Shown one piece after another: positions 58,528 through 64,000 of a stretch of DNA of 64,000 bases. Each line of letters opens with the position of its first letter. Positions within the stretch are counted from its first letter, which is position 1. The stretch is from Aldehydirespirator sp965220645. GTDB taxonomy: Bacteria; Actinomycetota; Acidimicrobiia; Acidimicrobiales; Aldehydirespiratoraceae. The notes below the pieces were generated by a model. It made no database searches. It worked only from the letters and a program-made list of their open reading frames with translations, and was not told the DNA's origin. Where the stretch lies: positions 2,542,001 through 2,606,000 of the forward strand of contig OZ244836.1 of assembly GCA_965220645.1 (NCBI GenBank), read 5' to 3'. The position numbers and the translations under genes were made by a program.

Positions 58528-59357
58528 GACGCGCCCCCCTTGCCCTCCCGGCGGCTGCGGTGGCGGCGCAGCAGCCGCTCGGTGCGCCGGCGCAGCTCGG
58601 CGTCGTCTAGTCGCCGGTAGCCGTCGGCGTCGATCACGGCCACCACCGGGAACACGTCGCGCACCGGGTCGGGGCCGCCGGTGGCCGAGTCGGCGTCGGC
58701 GGCCACATACAGGCCGTCCAGCACCAGATCAGTGGCCGCGGCCCTCGCCAGCGACGGACGGAACCCCAGCTTCACCACAGTGTTGGCGTGAAGCGAGCCC
58801 GAGCCGGTCGCGGCGTGGTCGCGCTCCTCGTAACGCCCGCCGGTCACGTCGTACTCGAAGATCCGACCCCTGGAGGCACTCAGGTCGTAGCCGGCGAAGA
58901 TCGGCACCACTACCAGACCCTGCATGGCCGCGGGCAGGTTGGCCCTCACCATCTGGCCCAGCTGGTTGGCCTTGCCCTCGAGGCTGATCTGGGTGCCCTC
59001 CACCTTCTCGTAGTGCTCGAGCTGGAGCTGGAACAGCCGCACCATCTCCGTGGAGGGCCCGGCCGCCCCCGCGATGGCCACGCCCGAATGCCGATCGGCA
59101 GGGAAGACCTTCTCGATGCGGTGGTTGCTGATCAGATGCCCCGCGGTCGCCCGCCGGTCACCGGCCAGCACCACCCCCGAGCCGTACCGGACGGCTACGC
59201 AGGTGGTGCCGTAGGGGATCTCCACCGGCGATACCGCCGGTAGGTGCCCGGTGGCGGCGCCGAGCGGAGTTGCGTCGGTGCCGGAGCGAGTACGGCGCAG
59301 CAGCGCGGCAAAGTTCGGTCCGGGATCGTCGTGCGGTCCGAAGCGGGGCAGGCTCAC
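58524..59357 (-). CDS. prcB: Proteasome beta subunit
   Basis: Catalytic inner-ring subunit, 277 residues. A propeptide of about 50 residues precedes the N-terminal nucleophile Thr in YGTTCVAVRYGSG. AGDRRATAG (catalytic Asp/Lys region near 70) and GSGSLHANTV follow. GTG 59357 has AGAGGT six bases upstream; a GTG at 59381 would add eight residues. It is coupled to prcA through the micro-ORF chain. Confidence 0.96.
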   Translation of the reverse strand: MSLPRFGPHDDPGPNFAALLRRTRSGTDATPLGAATGHLPAVSPVEIPYGTTCVAVRYGSGVVLAGDRRATAGHLISNHRIEKVFPADRHSGVAIAGAAGPSTEMVRLFQLQLEHYEKVEGTQISLEGKANQLGQMVRANLPAAMQGLVVVPIFAGYDLSASRGRIFEYDVTGGRYEERDHAATGSGSLHANTVVKLGFRPSLARAAATDLVLDGLYVAADADSATGGPDPVRDVFPVVAVIDADGYRRLDDAELRRRTERLLRRHRSRREGKGGAS

Positions 59358-59421
59358 GCTCGGACCTCTGCGACTCGGCACCCCTCGTCACCGGACGGAC
59401 TCATGATCCGGCCGTCCCCGT

Positions 59422-59616
59422 TCATTCGCCGCCCTTTTGGATGTAGCTCTTCACGAAGTCCTCGGCGTTGGTCTCGAGCACCTCGTCGATCTCGTCGAGC
59501 AGGTCGTCGAGCTGGTCCTTGATGTCCGAGCCCCGCTCGGACGCGGGCGGCACCTCCTCCACGGACTGCTCGCGGGTCGTCGGCGCCGGCTTGCGGATCT
59601 GCTCTCGTTCGGCCAT
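59422..59616 (-). CDS. pup: Prokaryotic ubiquitin-like protein Pup
   Basis: 64-residue disordered modifier. The C-terminal half is the coiled-coil-forming region (DQLDDLLDEIDEVLETNAED) that binds the proteasomal ATPase. It ends VKSYIQKGGE. The final residue is already Glu, so it can be ligated by PafA without prior deamidation of Gln. GGAGGA stands seven bases before the ATG. Confidence 0.97.
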   Translation of the reverse strand: MAEREQIRKPAPTTREQSVEEVPPASERGSDIKDQLDDLLDEIDEVLETNAEDFVKSYIQKGGE

Positions 59617-59688
59617 TGCGTTCCTCCGGGCTCGATGCTGGACTCTGGTTGCGTCAGCCTTCTTGCGTCAGCTTGTCGGAAAGGAAGG

Positions 59689-61206
59689 TTAGGCGCCCGC
59701 AGCGCCCAAGCGGCGCAGGAGGTCGATCGCGGAGTCGCACTCGTCGAACATGGCGCCCACGTGGGCGATGGTTCCCCGCGTCGGCTCGGCCATCGAGACC
59801 CGGCGCAGAGAGCCCTCGCCCACGTCGAAAACGATCGAGTCCCAGTTGGCCGCGACCACCTCCGCCGCGAACCGTTGCAGGCAGCGACCCCTGAAGAAAG
59901 CGCGGGTGTCGGGCGGGGGCTCGGTCATGGCCTGCTCTGCTTCGGCCTCGTCCACCAGCGTCTCGAGCCCGGCTCTGGCCGCCAGGGACTTCGCTGGGCG
60001 CAGGTCGTGGTACTGGATGTCGAGGGCCCTGAGCCGGGCGTCCTGGAAGTCGAGGCCATGACGCTCCCGGAAGCCCTCCAGCAACCGGAGCTTGGCCACC
60101 CAGTCGATCTGTGCGGACAGCCCCATCGGATCGCGCTCCAAGCCACCGAGCACATCCTCCCAGCGGGTCAGCACCTGCTGGGCGACCACGCCGCCGACCG
60201 CGTCCGCTCCCCTCGTGTCCACGTAGGCGCGGGCCGCGGCCAGCAGCTCCCACTGGGCGCCCAGCGCCGTGATCGTGGAGCCGTCGGCCAGTTCCAGCGG
60301 CTCCCGCAGCGACAGGTCGCGGCTCACCTGGCGAAGCGCGGCCACCGGCGAGGCGAAGCGCAGTTCTCGGGGCACGGCATCATCCTCGGTCATGGCCATG
60401 ACCAGAGCAGTTGTGCCCACCTTCAGGAAGGTCGCCACCTGCGACATGTTGGCATCGCCCACGATCACGTGAAGTCGCCGATACTTGGCTGCATCGGCAT
60501 GAGGCTCGTCGCGGGTGTTGACGATGGGACGCTTGAGGGTGGTCTCCAGGCCGACCTCCTCCTCGATGAAGTCGGCTCGCTGAGACATCTGGTAGCCGGC
60601 CTCGTCCAGGCGCATCCCCGAGGTCTCGCTGCCCATCTTGCCGGCACCGCAGAAGATCTGGCGGGTCACGAAGTGCGCGGTGGCGTGGGTGACGATGCGG
60701 GAGAACGGCACCGACCGGCTCATCAGATAGTTCTCGTGGCAGCCGTAGGTGTTGCCCTTGCCGTCGGAGTTGTTCTTGTAGACCACGATCTCCTCGCCCG
60801 GCGGCAGAATCATCTGCGCAGCCTCCATGGAGCGGGCCGCGATCAGTTCGGCGGCCCGGTCGTAGGTGACCACCGAGCGGGCGTCGGCGCACTCGGGGGT
60901 GGACAACTCGGGATGGGCGTGGTCGACGTAGTAGCGGGCGCCGTTGGTGAGCACTGCGTTCACGAGGTGGGTCTCGATCTCGGGTGCGAGTGAGCCCCCG
61001 GGAACGCCGCCCCGGGCATCGTTGCCCGGTGACTCGTCGGTGAAGTCCCAGCCGACCGCAGCCCGACCCGACTCGGGCGGCTGATGGGCGGCGATCAGGT
61101 AGGCGTTGATCAGCAGCGAGGAAGCCGAGATCGGGTTGGGATCCGGCGCGCCCCGGTGGACGATGCCGTACTCGGTCTCGAGGCCGAGCGTCTTGGGGAC
61201 AGCCAT
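59689..61206 (-). CDS. dop: Depupylase Dop
   Basis: 505-residue relative of PafA that removes Pup from proteins and, where needed, deamidates Pup-Gln. It begins KTLGLETEYGI. The Dop-loop region NDARGGVPGG near 62, PELSTPECADARS near 99, NNSDGKGNTYGCHENYLMS near 147 and NTRDEPHADAAKYRRLH near 232 are present. As Pup ends in Glu here, depupylation is its main expected task. It lies eight bases from a TAGCGT box. Confidence 0.96.
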   Translation of the reverse strand: MAVPKTLGLETEYGIVHRGAPDPNPISASSLLINAYLIAAHQPPESGRAAVGWDFTDESPGNDARGGVPGGSLAPEIETHLVNAVLTNGARYYVDHAHPELSTPECADARSVVTYDRAAELIAARSMEAAQMILPPGEEIVVYKNNSDGKGNTYGCHENYLMSRSVPFSRIVTHATAHFVTRQIFCGAGKMGSETSGMRLDEAGYQMSQRADFIEEEVGLETTLKRPIVNTRDEPHADAAKYRRLHVIVGDANMSQVATFLKVGTTALVMAMTEDDAVPRELRFASPVAALRQVSRDLSLREPLELADGSTITALGAQWELLAAARAYVDTRGADAVGGVVAQQVLTRWEDVLGGLERDPMGLSAQIDWVAKLRLLEGFRERHGLDFQDARLRALDIQYHDLRPAKSLAARAGLETLVDEAEAEQAMTEPPPDTRAFFRGRCLQRFAAEVVAANWDSIVFDVGEGSLRRVSMAEPTRGTIAHVGAMFDECDSAIDLLRRLGAAGA

Positions 61207-61214
61207 CGGGCCGG

Positions 61215-61220
61215 ACGCTA
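61215..61220 (-). promoter_or_regulatory. -10 box (TAGCGT) of dop
   Basis: TAGCGT lies eight bases from the dop ATG; the proteasome operon would begin here. Confidence 0.45.
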
Positions 61221-61242
61221 GCGATCAGTGGTGTGGTTCGGG

Positions 61243-62022
61243 CTAAAGGATCTGCGAGAGGAACAGCTTGGTGCGCTCTTCGCGGGGATTGGTGAAGAAG
61301 TGCTCGGGGGTGCCTGTCTCCACGATCTGGCCTTCCTCCATGAAGATGACCCGGTCGGCGACCTCCCGGGCGAACCCCATCTCGTGGGTCACCACCATCA
61401 TGGTCATGCCGGAACGGGCCAGTTCCTTCATCACGTCGAGCACTTCAGAGATCATCTCGGGGTCGAGCGCCGAGGTGGGCTCGTCGAAGAGCATGATGCG
61501 GGGCTCCATGGCCAGGGCCCGCGCAATGGCCACCCGCTGCTGCTGCCCTCCGGAGAGCTGGCCCGGATACTTCTCGGCCTGCTCGGGGATGCCGACCCGT
61601 TCCAGCAGGGCGCCGGCCAGTTCCTCAGCCTCGCGCCGGGGTCGCTTGCGAACCCAGATAGGCGCCAGGGTGATGTTGTCGAGAACGGTGAGGTGAGGGA
61701 ACAGGTTGAACTGCTGGAACACCATGCCGACCTCGGAGCGAATCCTCTCGATGTTGCGCACGTCGTTGGTGAGTTCTACCCCGTCGACAACGATGCGACC
61801 CTCCTGATGGGCTTCCAGGCGATTGATGCAGCGGATCCAGGTGGACTTGCCCGAGCCGGACGGGCCGAGCACCACCACCACCTCGCGTTCCTTGATGACA
61901 GCGGTGATCCTGTCCAGGGCCTGGAAGTCCCCGAACCACTTGTTGACCCCCTCGCACACGATCATGTCGTCGCGGGCGGCGAGCTCCTCGGTCAAGGCAG
62001 TAGTGGCGTCGCTGACACTCAT
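61243..62022 (-). CDS. Amino-acid-type ABC transporter ATPase (GlnQ/HisP-like)
   Basis: 259 residues. Walker A GPSGSGKST near 53, the Q-loop VFQQFNLFPHLTVLDN (typical of polar amino-acid importers) near 99, signature LSGGQQQRVAIARALA near 157, Walker B IMLFDEPTSALDPE and H-loop VTHEMGFAREVADRV. The true start is the ATG at 62022. A duplicated start region lies 38 bases upstream. The gene is transcribed with the permease; a binding protein is not in the window. Confidence 0.93.
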   Translation of the reverse strand: MSVSDATTALTEELAARDDMIVCEGVNKWFGDFQALDRITAVIKEREVVVVLGPSGSGKSTWIRCINRLEAHQEGRIVVDGVELTNDVRNIERIRSEVGMVFQQFNLFPHLTVLDNITLAPIWVRKRPRREAEELAGALLERVGIPEQAEKYPGQLSGGQQQRVAIARALAMEPRIMLFDEPTSALDPEMISEVLDVMKELARSGMTMMVVTHEMGFAREVADRVIFMEEGQIVETGTPEHFFTNPREERTKLFLSQIL

Positions 62023-62104
62023 GATGCAGTCCCCCCTGTGGCCACGTCGCTGACACTCATCTCGTGTCCCCCATGTTCTCAGTCGTGTAAAAGTCCGGAA
62101 TCAC
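62019..62104 (-). other. Two coupled micro-ORFs between permease and ATPase genes
   Basis: The first starts with a GTG at 62104 overlapping the permease stop and encodes 15 residues (VIPDFYTTENMGDTR). The second starts at ATG 62060 and encodes MSVSDVATGGTAS, repeating the first residues of the ATPase. Both end in TGA overlapping the next ATG. Confidence 0.55.
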
Positions 62105-63993
62105 CGCTCCCCCACTCCTAGCCGCTTCTCGAGACGCTGGCTGTGCTTGGACATGTTGTAGGCGAACAACCAGTAGATGAACGACGCGAACAGCAGACCC
62201 TCGCGCTTGACGCCGAGGAACTCCGACTGGGCGGAAATGACTTTGTCGGCAATCCGCAGGAAGTCGAAGATCCCGACGATAGCCAGCAGCGAAGTCTCCT
62301 TGAACGTGGCGATGACCTGGCCGACCAGAGGCGGGATCGAAACCCGCAGGGCCTGGGGCAGCACGATGAACAGGGTGCGCTGCACGGTGGTCAGCCCGAC
62401 CGCGTCGGAGGCCTCGTACTGGCCGCGGCGGACGGCCTGCAGGCCGCCGCGGACGTTCTCGGCGAGGTAGGCAGCCGAGAACAGCGCGAAGCCGATCGTG
62501 GCCCCGGCGATGTCCACCAGGGACATGTTCTGGGGAAGGAACAGGTTGAAGATCAGGGTGAAGAAGAACAGCACCGTGATCAGCGGCACGCCCCGGAACA
62601 CCTCGATGTAGGCAGTGGACAGAACCCGGAAGATCGGCAGCTTGGACGTGCGGGCCAACGCGAGGAGCACGCCCATCGGGAACGCTAGCAGGAGCGTGAA
62701 CACGGCCACGATGAGGGTGATGCCGAAGCCGCCGATCAGGGCGTCGGTGGGCGTGTCGACGGTGGAAGGCGAGTTGACCAAGGTGACCAGCCAGTGGAAC
62801 ACGGCCATGGTCGCGACCCATGCGGCCACCAGCTTCATCCGTTGGGAGCGGTCCCCGGCGAAGTGGTGGGCCAGCAGGGCGATCACCGCCAGCAGCAGGA
62901 AGCTGATCCGAGCCTTCTGAAGCATCGGGTACCACCCGAAGAAGGCGGCCGCCCAGTTGAGTACGGCAACCGCCACCAGCACGACGGCCATCACCCTGCC
63001 GGCCTCGCCGATGCGGGGGTGAGTCAGGAACCACACCACCACACCCCCTAAGGCGGCGAAGAACAGCGCCATCGGGAGGTCGGTGGACAGCACGTGGTCC
63101 CAGTCGAGGTCCGGGTCGCGCAACACGGCCCAGTACAGGACGAAGGGGGTCAGCACCCACAGCAGGTTCAGCGGAACCCGCAGCTTCGGGCCGGCTCGGG
63201 CCGCCCGCAGCACTCGCCCCAGTTGGTAGGTGGCCACCAGCAGGACCAACATGACCGTCCACGGCAGCTTCGTGGTCATCGCGACCGTGCTGCCGGGCTC
63301 GGCGATGAACTCGCCCTCCAGGAACGCGTAGTGCCCCCACGGGTACACCCACGCCGAGAGCACCATCACCGCGGCAGCCGCGAAGCACACGTGAATGGCC
63401 GGCACGAAGGTGTGGCGCCGGCGGACGTCGCCCAGCCCGAACCACAGCGCCGCGCCCGCGCCGGCGAGCACGACCACGGCCAGCCACCACCAAGCCCGGT
63501 CCGCCATGGCGTCGGCGAACGACTCCCGAACGATCTCACCCGTTGCGTACTGCTGCACGATCAGCACCCCGAAGCTCGCCAATACGAGCAGCCCATGAGC
63601 GATCCTCGGCTCTGATCTGCCGCGCAGATAGGTGCCCTGGAAGTGGAACCACAGGGCGACCGCGACGTTGGCCAGCACCAGCACGGCCAGCACCGCGAAG
63701 GCGTTGGCGTCCAGCCATTCGACTAAGGAGTCGCCGACGGCCTCCGAGGCGTCGCGGTGCAGGGCCCGGCCCTCGGCGTCGACGACTGCTGAGGGCTCCC
63801 GCAGCACGATCCCCGACGCGATCACGCCGCCTGCAGCCATCAGGTTCATCGACAGCTTCTTCATCGACATGCCGCGGCCGACTCGGGCCAGCAGCCCAAT
63901 CGACAGCCCGGAGAGCACTGCGATGGCACCGACGCAGACCCAGATGCGGGCGTACTGCTCCTGCGGGTAGGCGTGGGTGAACAAGAACCGCAT
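62101..63993 (-). CDS. Amino-acid-type ABC transporter permease with long N-terminal membrane region (5' end possibly outside window)
   Basis: At least 630 residues. The last 230 are a HisM/GlnP-like permease: IEVFRGVPLITVLFF near 470, AAYLAENVRGGLQAV and the EAA loop EASDAVGLTTVQRTLFIVLP near 525. The first 390 contain about ten extra hydrophobic segments. Most permeases of this family have 220-400 residues, so this part is an unusual addition. The ATG at 63993 is the first in the window, but the frame is open to the edge. Confidence 0.85.
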   Translation of the reverse strand: MRFLFTHAYPQEQYARIWVCVGAIAVLSGLSIGLLARVGRGMSMKKLSMNLMAAGGVIASGIVLREPSAVVDAEGRALHRDASEAVGDSLVEWLDANAFAVLAVLVLANVAVALWFHFQGTYLRGRSEPRIAHGLLVLASFGVLIVQQYATGEIVRESFADAMADRAWWWLAVVVLAGAGAALWFGLGDVRRRHTFVPAIHVCFAAAAVMVLSAWVYPWGHYAFLEGEFIAEPGSTVAMTTKLPWTVMLVLLVATYQLGRVLRAARAGPKLRVPLNLLWVLTPFVLYWAVLRDPDLDWDHVLSTDLPMALFFAALGGVVVWFLTHPRIGEAGRVMAVVLVAVAVLNWAAAFFGWYPMLQKARISFLLLAVIALLAHHFAGDRSQRMKLVAAWVATMAVFHWLVTLVNSPSTVDTPTDALIGGFGITLIVAVFTLLLAFPMGVLLALARTSKLPIFRVLSTAYIEVFRGVPLITVLFFFTLIFNLFLPQNMSLVDIAGATIGFALFSAAYLAENVRGGLQAVRRGQYEASDAVGLTTVQRTLFIVLPQALRVSIPPLVGQVIATFKETSLLAIVGIFDFLRIADKVISAQSEFLGVKREGLLFASFIYWLFAYNMSKHSQRLEKRLGVGER

Positions 63994-64000
63994 GTTGGTC

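Overview
The window is 64 kb of high-GC DNA from an actinobacterium, very probably one of the Acidimicrobiia or a near relative. Three things support this. The window carries a Pup-proteasome locus (dop, pup, prcB, prcA, pafA, pafB, pafC). It has the actinobacterial neighbourhood tatA-tatC-helY. About twenty start codons are preceded by a TANNNT box 1-8 bases upstream, the leaderless arrangement common in this phylum. Class-level placement is inference; no rRNA gene is present. I saw no tRNA, CRISPR array or transposase.

Layout, left to right. 1-1.0 kb: a partial gene and nth. 1.0-6.4 kb: a histidine operon (fused hisD-hisC, hisB, hisH, hisA, hisF). 6.6-10.2 kb: a large fused indolepyruvate:ferredoxin oxidoreductase. 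10.3-14.0 kb: a SNF2-type helicase and a small coupled partner. 14.1-20.2 kb: a purine/nucleoside-type ABC importer whose substrate-binding lipoprotein is internally duplicated. 20.2-22.1 kb: an ABC exporter on the minus strand. 22.4-23.4 kb: a GroES-family protein and a VapBC-type pair. 23.8-30.8 kb: hisI joined to a tryptophan cluster (trpE, trpC, trpF, trpB, trpA) with a YgfZ-type and a J-domain gene between. 30.9-43.4 kb: housekeeping and repair genes (flavin reductase, SDR, alkB with an SOS box, yqgE, thiD, crotonase, Nudix, GNAT, DUF4193, a two-half thyX, an M20 hydrolase and a lipid-kinase-like gene). 43.4-61.2 kb: on the minus strand, read from right to left, dop-pup-prcB-prcA, an inserted block, pafA-pafB-pafC, lepB, a phosphodiesterase, a small membrane protein, tatA-tatC-helY. 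61.2-64 kb: an amino-acid-type ABC ATPase and permease.

The most unusual part is the block at 52.5-57.7 kb between prcA and pafA. It has lower GC than its surroundings. It holds a five-gene operon: a single-domain RelA/SpoT synthetase, a 97-residue acidic protein, an SF2 helicase, and two paralogous proteins that look like stand-alone copies of the helicase's own C-terminal module. The pafA-side edge of the block holds a frameshifted piece of prcA and a broken DUF4143 ATPase. I cannot match this set to a named system; a mobile defence or toxin-type module is the best guess.

A second theme is local tandem duplication. At tatC/helY, prcB/prcA and the terminal ABC permease/ATPase pair, short duplications over the start codon have produced chains of 12-16 codon micro-ORFs. 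Each one ends in a TGA that overlaps the next ATG, so stop-start coupling is kept throughout. hisC/hisB has a single similar link. Other repeats expand protein segments (trpB N-terminus, helY between its lobes, the TatA tail) or sit between genes (four exact 44-base units after the crotonase, with single copies elsewhere).

hisG, hisE, trpD, trpG and the proteasomal ATPase gene are not in the window.
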